Below are positions 33,599-43,589 of a stretch of DNA of 64,000 bases, piece after piece. The notes beneath the pieces were generated by a model. It saw nothing but the letters and a program-made list of their open reading frames with translations. It had not been told where the DNA came from and ran no database searches. Position numbers and translations under genes: made by a program. Each line of letters opens with the position of its first letter. Positions within the stretch are counted from its first letter, which is position 1. The stretch lies in the NCBI GenBank assembly GCA_015179125.1, contig WHVA01000226.1:62001-126000 (forward strand), read 5' to 3'. The stretch is from Gautieria morchelliformis (lineage: Eukaryota > Basidiomycota > Agaricomycetes > Gomphales > Gomphaceae).

Positions 33599-34096
33599 TG
33601 TTGGGTGCATTTATGCTCCTGCACCAAAATCAAGCATAATATATCCAATTTGTTGTGTGGCCTTCCAATTTCTTCTCACATTGTTCTTGTATTATGCATC
33701 CATTTCTCTGGTTATTTTCGAAATTTTCCACTCATTTCTTATCTCTCTATTTCATCTTGTTATTCCTGCTTTCACAAGCGGCTGCACCCAGCGGAGTCTG
33801 AAATGACTTCGACGCGCGAGCTCTTGGGCGCTAAAGGGCCGGGTAGTAGTACATGCGCAGTGGAACACATTTCCCCCTCTCTCAGTGACCACTAAATTCA
33901 CTGAGAGAGGCAAGTAAATTAGTCTAGTAGTCTTTGCATTTATTGACCTAGAAATCCTCTATAGTGAATTGATTTCTAGGTAGTGTATAATATATTTATA
34001 GTGACCACTAAATTCACTGAGAGAGTGAATTGATTTCTAGTCTATTCTTTTGAATAACAAGTCCATACCTACTGCCTATAATTCCTGTCCTCTACA
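33599..34096 (+). repeat. Cop1 3' LTR (498 bp)
   Basis: It matches the left LTR base for base as far as I can read, including the hairpin and internal duplication. It is followed by TSD copy CCTTT (34097-34101) and then by G4 pol sequence. Confidence 0.94.
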
Positions 34097-34371
34097 CCTT
34101 TACCCCATCACTATTCCTCCTGAATCTGCCTCACTCATACCTGTATCCATTCACTTCCCTGGTAATGGCAACGAGGTCTTTGTTGAGAAAGTACTCCATT
34201 CCAACAAAGGCCCTGAAGATTTCTATGGGATTACAGATGCTTTAGTATCTCGTAATAATCCCCGGTTGCACGTGAGCAACTTTTCTTCTCAGCCCGTTAC
34301 TATACATCAGGGACAGCTCTTAGGTCATGCTAGAAACCCTTCCAGCTGGCTAGCTAGACAAGGCTGCAAGT

Positions 34372-36252
34372 ATGGACCCAAAGCAGTTAGAGTCCTGCAA
34401 ATCACATGCTAGGCTTATCCAAGCTCTGGCCCTGCAGAATGCTCTGCCAGGTGATGCTGCAACCTCTGCTACTTTGGACTCTCACTGTGAAATTGTTCAA
34501 GGAGGTCCCAAAACTCAAGAGCTGCCTATGGAAGATGTTCCTGAGAATCAACTGTTGAATGAAATCGACTTCTCTCCTGAACTCGATGAACCCGACAGGA
34601 AAGCTCTGGAGAATGTCATCCTTTCTCACAAAGATGCATTTGGCCTAGATGGTAGGCTCAGACATTATGATGCCAAGGTGGAAATTACTCTGCGGCCTGA
34701 TACCAAAGAAATTTCGCTACCTCCTTATAATGCCTCTCCTGCCAAGAGGGAAGTCATCGACAAACAGATGGACTCATGGCTCAGCCTTGGGGTCATTGAA
34801 CCATCCAAGAGTCCTTGGGGTTTCCCTGCTCTGATATCCTATCGGAATGGAAAACCTCGAATGTGCATTGACTACAGAAAACTCAATGAAGTAGTAGTGC
34901 CGGATGAATTCCCTTTACCTAGACAAGATGCCATTCTACAGGCCCTCACCGGATCCCGCTGGCTCTCAACCCTGGATGCCTTGGCAGGCTTTACGCAACT
35001 GCAAATGGCTGACAACGCAAAGGAGAAAACTGTTTTTAGGACGCACAGAGGCCTATACCATTTCAGACGTCTGCCCTTTGGGTACAGAAATGGACCAGCA
35101 GTTTTCCAGAGAGTTATGCAAGGTGTCCTTGCCCCGTTTCTATGGATTTTTGCATTGGTGTACATTGACGACATTGTCATCTACTCTAAAACTTTCAAAG
35201 AGCACTTATCTCATCTTGATAAGGTGTTCCATGCCATTGAAAGATCAGGAGTGACCTTGTCTCCAGCCAAGTGCCATCTTGCCTACCAGTCACTTATGCT
35301 GCTAGGTCAGAAGGTATCACGGTTAGGTCTATCAACTCATAAGGAAAAGGTGGATGCCATTCTTGAACTATCTGAACCTAGAAACATTCATGAATTGCAG
35401 ACCTTTCTCGGGATGATGGTGTACTTTTCCTCATACATACCATTCTATGCCTGGATAGTTGCTCCCTTGTTTGGACTTCTAAAAAAGGGATCAGTTTGGG
35501 AATGGAATAGTACACAATGGGAAGCCTTTGAGTTGGCTAAAACCACCTTGGCTAGTGCCCCAGTCAAGGCTTACGCCATCCCAGGTCTGGGATACAGAGT
35601 GTACTCAGATGCCTGCGATGTTGGTATAGCTGCTATACTACAGCAGATCCAACCTATCAAAATTCATGATCTCAAGGGTACCAAAGCGTATGAGAAGCTC
35701 AAGCTCGCTTTTGACAATGACCTACATATTCCCCAACTGGTCATTTCAGTGTCAAAGGACGAATCTCTCCCTACACCTGGTAACTGGGACAAAGATTTCG
35801 AAAACACTACAGTCTCGGTGGAACGAGTTATTGCCTACTGGTCCAGAACCCTGAAACCAGCCGAACGTAACTACTCTCCTACCGAGAGGGAAGCCTTAGC
35901 CTTACGAGATGGACTTATCAAATTCCAACCTTATATTGAAGGGGAAAAGGTCTTGGCCATTACAGATCATGCAGCCTTAATTTGGAGTCGTACTTTTCAA
36001 AACGTCAACAGAAGACTGTTAACTTGGGGCACCGTATTTGCAGCCTATCCAGACTTAAAAATCGTGCACCGGGCAGGACGTGTTCACTCCAATGTCGATC
36101 CTATCTCCAGACTTAGACGTGATGTCCCTTTCAATGATGTCCTCCCTCGGACGACTCTATTCCCACTATCCTTGATTCCGATCAAGATCCCTTGTCAGAA
36201 CTCTACTCAGACATCTCTCCAGATTTCGAAGCCAAGACCTTGCAACTCGTAG
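34372..36252 (+). pseudogene. G4 reverse transcriptase and RNase H (fossil)
   Basis: RT motifs are MCIDYRKLNEVVVPDEFPLP, FRTHRGLYHFRRLPFGYRNG and ALVYIDDIVIYSKTFKEHLS. RNase H motifs are YRVYSDACDVGIAAILQQ, NYSPTEREALALRDGLIKF and AITDHAALIWSRTFQNVNRR. RNase H has an extra loop of about 70 residues (KIHDLKGTKAYEKLKLAFDN to SVERVIAYWSRTL), common in this agaricomycete lineage. The sequence at 34102-34400 upstream is the protease-RT linker. Confidence 0.88.
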
Positions 36253-37851
36253 CCAATTTTGAAGAAGATGACCTGGTAATCCCTTCAGACAGATTCTCCA
36301 CTTCAGTTGAAGCTAGGACCTGTCTAGCCGATTCCATTTCTATTCCATTCACCACTGCCACAAGTTACAACCTGGTTGTGAGCTTGTCACAAGAGGAAAT
36401 GCAGAAAGTCAGAGACGGTTATTCCCTTGATCCATATTTTAGCAAAGTGCTAAATGACCTGAAGCAAGAGTCGAATTGGGCCAGCCCAAAGCAGCCTCTA
36501 TTCTACGAGAATGATGGTCTGTTGTACTTTGAAGACTGGAATGGGAATGACAGGCTGTGCGTCCCCAAAAGTGAACAACCCAGACTCCTCAGTGAGGTCC
36601 ATGATGAAATCACGGAAGGAGCACATGCAGGCTATCATAGGACTTACAACAAACTGTCCTCTACTTACTTTTGGCCTAGAATGAGTAGAGATGTCAAAAA
36701 GTTTGTTGTCAGCTGTGATATTTGTCAAAAGGCCAAACCCAGAAGGCATGCACCATTTGGAATGCTACAACCTTTGCCTATCCCAGATAAACCTTTTGAA
36801 GTTGTCACCATGGACTTTATCACGGAATTGCCAGACAGTCTTGGATTTGACAGTATCTTGGTCATAGTGGATAAGCTCACCAAGTATGCTACTTTCATCC
36901 CCACTAACAGCACAGTTAATGAGGAAGATACTGCTAAACTATTCTTTGAACATATTATTTCCAGATTTGGAATCCCTAGGCAGATTGTATCTGATAGAGA
37001 TTCCAGGTGGACCAGCACCTTCTGGAAAGAAATTTGCAAACTTATGGGAATGAGAAGAGCCCTTACCACGGCATATCATCCTCAAGCGGACGGACAAACG
37101 GAGATCATGAACCAGATCCTGGAAACGGCGCTCCGGACCTACGTGAGTCCTAATCGGGATAACTGGGCCTCACTACTTGCCTCGTTCTCGCTTGTGTACA
37201 ATAACATGCTGCATTCTTCTTCTTCCTTCTCCCCTTCCTTCCTCCTTCACGGGTTTCATCCTCGGACTGCTAGCTCTCTATTACATTCTCCTAACAATAT
37301 AATCGAGCGGCCCCAGTCCTTCCCTGGAACTCTGGACTCCGCGGAGTCTAACGATCACATGACAGGAGATCCAATCGTCTCCGGCCTCGCCGAAAGTCAA
37401 AACGCGTCCAATTTCATGGAACACTTCGAGACACTCCGTAACCAAGCCAAGCAAGCCCTTCAATTTGCGCAAGTGTCTCAGCAACGAATGTACAACGAGG
37501 GATGACTGGTCCAGGAGTTCGAAGTAGGTGATTCAGTCCTCCTCAATCCTCACTTGCTTCACCTTTTGCACTCTGAAAAGGGATGCGGTCGAAAGCTCCT
37601 CATGAAGTATGACAGGCCCTTTGAAATTTTTCAAAAACTTGGACCCTCTACCTACCGTCTGCGCATGCCCGCTAGCTACGACACGCACCCTGTTCTCAAC
37701 ATCGCACACCTGGAACCTTATGCCTCCTCGGAGCCGTGATTTGGTCCTCAATCGGTGCGACCCCTCTATCGTAAGGACTTCAATTCGATCCCCGAATATG
37801 AGGTGGATCACATTCTGAAAGAGCGCTGGAAGAAGGGGCGTAGTGGTAAAC
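36192..37851 (+). pseudogene. G4 integrase and start of chromodomain (fossil)
   Basis: Zinc-binding HHCC region (HAGYHRTYNKLSSTYFWPRM, VSCDICQKAKPRR), core MDFITELPDSLGFDSILVIV, SDRDSRWTSTFWKEICKLMG, AYHPQADGQTEIMNQILETA, then YRLRMPASYDTHPVLNIAHL and a chromodomain beginning YEVDHILKERWKKG. Solo LTR S2 starts at 37852, inside the chromodomain; matching sequence resumes at about 39323. Confidence 0.85.
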
Positions 37852-39322
37852 TGTGTGGGATCCGTTGCTAACGAAAAGCCTCGCGAAAAAAGGATTAAAA
37901 TCGCTTTAAAACCCTGTTTTCCCAGCTGATAGTAGCTAATACACGTGGCTATTGTTGGGAGAACTCCATTCAAATATCCCTTAAATTTCCTCTTATTTTT
38001 TTGCCATTTAACTTGGCTTCCCTGGCTCAAAAACTCCTTATTCTGTCAGGCAGAGTTATGAACCCACGCACGTCCACAACTCTGCCACAGCCGCTCAGTT
38101 TCAAACTCCGACCGGAGCTTCCCACGAACCGTAAACTCGGAGTTGCAGGCGCTCAAGCACCCACAACTCCGGTACCTTGGCTCACTCAAACTCAGCCACT
38201 GAGACTGAATGTGTCCTCTACCGCTTACACAAGCCTGTGCAATTCAAACCCAGCTGGCACATGACTTGCATCATAGCAACCATGGCTGTGCAAGGCTGCG
38301 TACAAAGTCACACAAAGATGTACAAAGCCAAAACTAGGGTGCAGGTTTGATAAAGCCTATTGGATGAATGGATCCTCCAAACGCAACGCTACGACACCAA
38401 ATAGGCCCCTTGATGACATAGCGGCTGTGTAGGGCTGTGTAGGGCAGTGCAGGGCAGTGCAAGGCAGTGCAAGGCAGTGTAAGGCTGTGTAAGGCTGTGC
38501 AAACCAGGGAAGGTGATTGGCTATCTATTTCCAATTTCTTTGCACAAACACGCCACAATAGTTACGAGGGTGTGTTTCAGCAGTGCAAATATTTACTTAT
38601 GACATCACTCGCCTAATAGATAGAAGAACCCTATTTTACGTAATCCTGTGTATTTTACAATATAAAAGGAGGCAATTCTGACCTCCTTGATCATTCTAGC
38701 AATCTACCCATCTTCTATCCTACACGCGACCTCGTGTGACTTGCATCTTACTAAGCTGCTAATCCCAGCTAGGGTTATTCACTTACTTTAGTGTCTAATT
38801 CCTTGTTAAGTAGTTACTTTACTGCTTAGCCACTTGGACTAATCCTCCGGGTGTAATTCTACAGAGTGAGTCTGTCAATTGAAAGTCTTGCCATTCGCAC
38901 TCCAATACACGAGACGATCTAGTCAGTCGATTTTCCTGATTAGAGACTTTCACAAGTCGCTTTGTTCACAAAACTCGTCCCTCATTTTATTGCTGTGCGC
39001 TGGTAGATTATCAGGGCAGTCCATTTATAAACTCGCCTGCTAAGTACATTCCTTTATATTTTGGAATATGCTTGGACCCCGATAGTGTCCTTGAACCTAC
39101 ATTCTTTTAGTTTATTGTTCAGTGCTGCTAAGAAATGTATTGCCTTCCATCTGTATTAAATTGGACTAGTTTTTACGTGGATTGCAACCAAGGTACAAAT
39201 ATTAAATTATTTCTGGAGTTGTGCTGCAGCATTGTTTAATATTCTTTGAGTCTCGTAAACGACACGTTCTGATAGATTGAAGTGTTAGCAATAACACCAA
39301 AGTCTTGAAGGGTTCCAAAACA
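37852..39322 (+). mobile_element. S2: solo LTR related to the G4 LTR (1471 bp)
   Basis: It starts TGTGTGGGATCC and ends AAGGGTTCCAAAACA like the G4 LTR, but is clearly diverged along its length. Flanking pentamers are TAAAC (37847-37851) and AAAAC (39323-39327), matching at four of five positions. The G4 chromodomain is interrupted here. It keeps a TATA box near 38662 and a 10-bp array (38421-38500). A relative of G4 thus inserted into G4 and recombined to a solo LTR. Confidence 0.82.
38421..38500 (+). repeat. 10-bp tandem array in S2 (about 8-9 units)
   Basis: Units of the form A[G/A]GGC[T/A]GTG[T/C] repeat in strict 10-bp register. G4 LTRs at the matching place have only a few loose GGCTGT/CAGTGC words, so the array expanded in the S2 lineage. 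Confidence 0.85.
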
Positions 39323-39648
39323 AAAACGCATTCAAGAATTACTGGTCAGGTTCGTCGGATTTGACTCCTCATACGACAAATGGCTCACCCGAAGGCACCT
39401 CAAGAACACTCCCGATGTCCTCAAGGCTTGGGACTCACGGTCGAAGACGCAGGCCTGATCGTGGAGCGGCCTCCCCCATTTCACACTTATTTATTATCAA
39501 TTTTCCTACGGTTTCTTCAGAAACCTCATATATTCCCTCCTCCTGTATCGACTTTTCCTATCTCAACATCGAAATCACCAAAAAATTCTGCCTTTTTCTA
39601 AATCTTCGAGTGCGCTGCCCGTCTCTCCCTCACTTCTATTCTCTCCTC

Positions 39649-40584
39649 ATGGCCCGATTCCCTGACGTCACCTCTCTGGACTACATCACTCGCTTCGACG
39701 GCGACCGCATCGTTCAGGGACCTGTCCTTGCTCCCAGTTTCCCTTTCCAACATTCTTCAGAATTCGACTTCTACCGACCTGGCAAATTCGACTTTATATT
39801 CCTCGATCATCCCGAGGAGGTATACGCCGTCCTTCGACACGACTTGGCCAGCTGCTTCTGGGAATCTCTAAAAATGAAAGGAAGGTACATCTTGGCGGCC
39901 GCTAACGACTGGAACGGCGAAACCGCTGAGAATCCGCTTCCCCTCACTATTCCCGACGAAAAACTAGCTGAAATCGGCATGCCCCATCCTCCTTTTCCTC
40001 TGATACATCAGCTCACTTACAACTTCCTGTTACTCCCTGAATCACCCGACGTCATCCGCGGACGACTCGCTACCTGGCAAGATAATTCCAGGCAGCTTGC
40101 GGCGTGGATCCGTAAGGCCAAACTCAAAACCGCCGTTTTGGCTAAGTCATTGTGGAAGTGGCCCACTCCTCCCACTCCCACGTGCTTCAACGATTCGGAC
40201 GGTCAGAGTCGCACCGACGACACCTGGCCTTCCAACTCTTCTGAACACGACACGGTGCTTGGAGAGTCTCCCGAGCCCGCTCGTGAGTTCCTCGTGCCGT
40301 ACTGCTACACCCACTCAGTTAACCTGACCTCCTCAGCTCGCGTTGCTCGTTCCTTCAACGCAGAGGTTCAGGTTAGTTCTTCCAAAAGATATCGCGACTA
40401 CTCCCCCATCGACGAGGTGCGAGATGGCTCTGAACCCAACAAGAAGCAGTTGGTGCTCTGGCAGCCATCTATAGCGCAGCTCCTAGAGAGGCAGCTTATG
40501 CTGCTGAGAGGAGAAGTAAGCTCATCAGTATCATATCCCTGTTCTACAACAAACTCCAGATTCTCACTTATCCAACCGCTCTAG
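39649..40584 (+). CDS. G4 accessory ORF, about 311 aa, unknown
   Basis: An ATG at 39649-39651 (MARFPDVTSLDYITRFDGDR) opens a frame of about 311 codons that ends 78 bases before the LTR. The same frame is open farther upstream, from about 39361, but without a good ATG. The globular first half has YRPGKFDFIFLDHPEEVYAV, RHDLASCFWESLKMKGRYIL and PLIHQLTYNFLLLPESPDVI, followed by a serine/threonine-rich tail with KRYRDYSPIDEVRDG. There is no signal peptide, membrane helix or known motif. It lies between chromodomain and polypurine tract. I do not recognise the family. Confidence 0.55.
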   Translation: MARFPDVTSLDYITRFDGDRIVQGPVLAPSFPFQHSSEFDFYRPGKFDFIFLDHPEEVYAVLRHDLASCFWESLKMKGRYILAAANDWNGETAENPLPLTIPDEKLAEIGMPHPPFPLIHQLTYNFLLLPESPDVIRGRLATWQDNSRQLAAWIRKAKLKTAVLAKSLWKWPTPPTPTCFNDSDGQSRTDDTWPSNSSEHDTVLGESPEPAREFLVPYCYTHSVNLTSSARVARSFNAEVQVSSSKRYRDYSPIDEVRDGSEPNKKQLVLWQPSIAQLLERQLMLLRGEVSSSVSYPCSTTNSRFSLIQPL

Positions 40585-40662
40585 CGCTCCTCTCCGTGAC
40601 ACTCGTGTCCCTGCCTCCAAAAACATGTAGGGCAGACTCGAAATGTTTGAAGGGGGGATAAC

Positions 40663-42868
40663 TGTAGGGGAACGGCTGTTCAACCAGCCAAGGAAGGCTG
40701 CTCAACCAGCCCTAGTCTTTTCCTTTTGTCTTGACAACATGTAAAAACACATTTGAAGAATTAACAGTATTTGTATGCTATTAATATAACTGGGGAAAGG
40801 CTTTTCAAACATTCCTCTAGTTATCTTATATTTTTCCTTTTCCAAAGTCTCCATGGCTCAAACTACCATTTTTCTGTCATTACAGAGTTGTGGATCCTCT
40901 AGCACCCACAACTCTGTTCCGGGCGCTCTATTTCAAACTCCGTCGGGCACCTCGGCGGTGGCCACATTTTCGGACTTATGGTCACCCAAGCACCCACAAG
41001 TCCGGCAGGATGGCTCCCTCAGTATTTCCAGCTGAGTCCCAAACAGTTGCTATATGCAGCCATAGCAACTGTGCAGCCTGTTTGGCTTCACCAAACAATG
41101 GGGATCATGGTCAGTCATGACAACTAGGCTGTACCAGGCTATGCTCAGCTGTTCTAAGCAGTGCTCTTAGTAATTATGGCTACAGAGCCCTAATTGGCTC
41201 AGAGCTGCTTACTCAGCTTCTGAGTGCCAAATACATGGTTATCTGGAGATACAGCCTCAATGACTCAACCAATCCAGGCACAACTTGGTGAGTCAGGAGT
41301 ACATGACTCAGCCAAGCTGTGCTATGGCACATGACCCTTTTCAGTGAGTCTGTTACGACCGTTCATTTCCGACTTCCGACCCTCAGTTCCGCCACACCTT
41401 CCGCCCCTCCGATATTTCCGCACCACCTTCTGCCCCTCCGTTATTTCCGACATTCCACCCCTTGTACATTTCCCTTGTTCTTTCGACTCTATTACTCGGA
41501 CCAACCGGACCCACCTCACCGTCCATCAAGACCATATATCCAGCCACCCTTGTAATTTGTTGTCAGATATGTTTTCCCGACCCCTTGTTCTTTGCCATTG
41601 TTCTACCTTACCCTGAACCCCCCTTGTAGTCCCATTGTTCCAAATAGTTAGTTCCCACGCATTGTCTACTCGACTTCCGCTTCCTCCGGAATTTGCTTAG
41701 TACCATATCATTACCTGTTGTCTCAGCTCTTTGTATAAAAGCCTGTCATGTATGTCTCTCTTTCTGCAATCAGATAATCGCCTTCGATACTTGATTTCCT
41801 TCGCTCCATCTCCTGTTCTTAGCACAGCGAGTCTAGCGAGATCTCAGTCTCTCTCCGCCTTCCGTCTTCCGCCTTCCGCCTCAGTTCCGACTGAAGTTCC
41901 GACCAAACCTTTGGTTCAGTACTTTCCGACTTCCGACTCATTTCCGAAATACCTAGGACGATAGTTCATTGGGGGCGCAACCTATAAGTTGAAGCCGCTG
42001 TCCTTTCCAGTTCCGACTTAGCAGAAATCTCGATACGTAACAGAGTCATTCCTGACAAATCAAGCTCTGATTGGTAGGAAGCATGGTAGAGTCCCCTGGA
42101 AACAGCCAGTTTCTTCCAACCCTTTCTTCCATCTTCCACAAGCTTCTTCCTCCATTCCATTAATAGATAGAAGGTTCTACCTGCTTACTAAGCTCTTGTA
42201 CATTACAATATAAAAGGAGGCCCTTTGCCTGCCCTTTGAGCAATCAATCTACCCATCTTCTATCCTACACAGCTTGTGTGACTTGCACATCTTACCTAAG
42301 TTCCTAACCCGAACTAGAATACTACTCTTAGTTAAGTAGTTGCTTTACTGCTTAGCCACTTAGCCTAACCTGCTGGGTGAAACTCTACAGAGTGAGGTTG
42401 GCAATCGATTTTCTTGTCAATTAGCACTCCAATACCCGAGACGAGCTGTTCAGTTGATTTTCCTGTTCAGTGACTTTCACAAGTCAAGTCAAGTTGTGCG
42501 CGAAAGCCACTTCACATTACTCTCTCGTTATTGCAGTGCATTGACGTTGGTCGACCCAATCCACTTACAAACTCTCCTGCGGAGCCTATTCCCTCTTTTA
42601 TAAAAGGAATACTCTTGGACCCCGATAGTGTCCTTGAACCTACACACTCTTTTAGTTTATTGTTCAGTGCAGCTAAGAAACGCATTGCCTTCTACCTGTA
42701 ATAACTTGGACTAGTTATTACACAGATTGCAACCAAGGTACAAATATTAAATTATTTCCGGAGTTGTGCTGCTGCATTGAATTGGTATTCTACTAGTCGT
42801 GTAAATGACACGTTCTGATAGACAGAGGCGTTAGCAATAACACCAAAGTCTTGAAGGGTTCCAAAACA
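40663..42868 (+). repeat. G4 3' LTR, interrupted by S3
   Basis: It begins TGTAGGGG after the polypurine tract and ends TTCCAAAACA before TAAGC. Without S3 and its duplicated GAGTC it is about 1509 bp. It differs from the 5' LTR by scattered substitutions and small indels. Confidence 0.92.
41351..42042. mobile_element. S3: solo LTR, 692 bp
   Basis: It starts TGTTACGACC, ends GATACGTAACA, and has GAGTC at 41346-41350 and 42043-42047. The sequence is crowded with TTCCG pentamers, as in G1. A TATA-like TATAAAAG lies near 41735. The insertion point is inside the fourth TGAGTCA site of the G4 LTR, and the duplicated GAGTC is part of that site. Confidence 0.9.
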
Positions 42869-43589
42869 TAAGCCGGGGGCACTCCACTTTTTTGTGGCCT
42901 GGTTGGCCGCATTCAAAGCATGTAGTGCTGCTTTGGCCACCACTGGGTCGATCGTTAGGTCAGCCCAACACTTTAAGCGGTGTGGCTGGTCGCAGTGATG
43001 ACCCTGACGCTTGAGGCTGTTTGGCTTCAGGCGGGCGTCCAGCTTGGGCTGGGCATGGGGGCAGCAGTCGCTGCGACGCTCCACTCCTTGGGAACAGGCT
43101 AGGCCTGGTCAGGCCTGTCTGTGTCACCAGCTTGCTCCCTGCGAGCCGGGCAGCGCTTGCTGTTGCCGCTGCGCTTTCTGCATGGCGCATCCCCATATTG
43201 TATCAGGATGCCTCCTTGATCATGCAGGCCATCTCGAAGAGCTGCTCTATTGAGCTGCTCTCAGCGTTATAGCCCTTTTTGAGGACCTCGTTGTGCAGCA
43301 TTTCATGCAGCGCCGACACGAACCATCTCCGGAACGTGTAGTCAGCTGGCGGCTGTATCATACGTGCCACATACTTCGTGAGCTCATTCAGCATCTCCTG
43401 AACGGTTTTCGTGCCCTGCATGACCGCGTCGAATTTATTTGATGTGTGGTGGTACGTCAGTGTGTGCAGGAACCTTTTTTGAAGGCCCTGCATCACTGTT
43501 TCCAGGATCCAATTGCGGACCTGGTTGTCAAAGTGTTCTATGTTTCAAAGGAACCACTCCTGGGCTTCGCCAGTCAGGCGAGTGCCCAG

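Larger units (their letters stand above)
28838..34096 (+). mobile_element. Cop1: Ty1/copia retrotransposon, looks whole
   Basis: LTRs of 498 bp at 28838-29335 and 33599-34096 look identical by eye and start TGTTGGGTGC and end CCTCTACA. CCTTT flanks both sides (28833-28837 and 34097-34101). Between them lies a single 1414-codon frame, a primer-binding site directly after the left LTR, and a purine tract (GCTTGAGGGGGCG) directly before the right LTR. No break is apparent and the age is near zero by LTR comparison. It is the youngest element in the window and lies in the protease/RT interval of G4. Confidence 0.95.
22577..42868 (+). mobile_element. G4: Ty3/gypsy chromovirus with four nested insertions (fossil)
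   Basis: LTRs at 22577-24109 and 40663-42868 start TGTAGGGGAACGG and end GGTTCCAAAACA, with TAAGC on both sides (22572-22576, 42869-42873). Plus-strand genes: gag, CCHC knuckle and protease, RT-RNase H, integrase, chromodomain, accessory ORF, then a polypurine tract (GAAGGGGGGATAAC, 40649-40662). It carries an insert at about 26557-27578, a copia element, S2 and S3. Without them it is about 12 kb. The LTRs differ by roughly 1-2% by eye plus small indels. Broken, mostly by the insertions. Confidence 0.93.

Noticed and set aside
38334-38558. Minus-strand frame of repeated Leu-His-Cys-Pro-type residues
   Set aside because: It is simply the translation of the 10-bp tandem array in S2.
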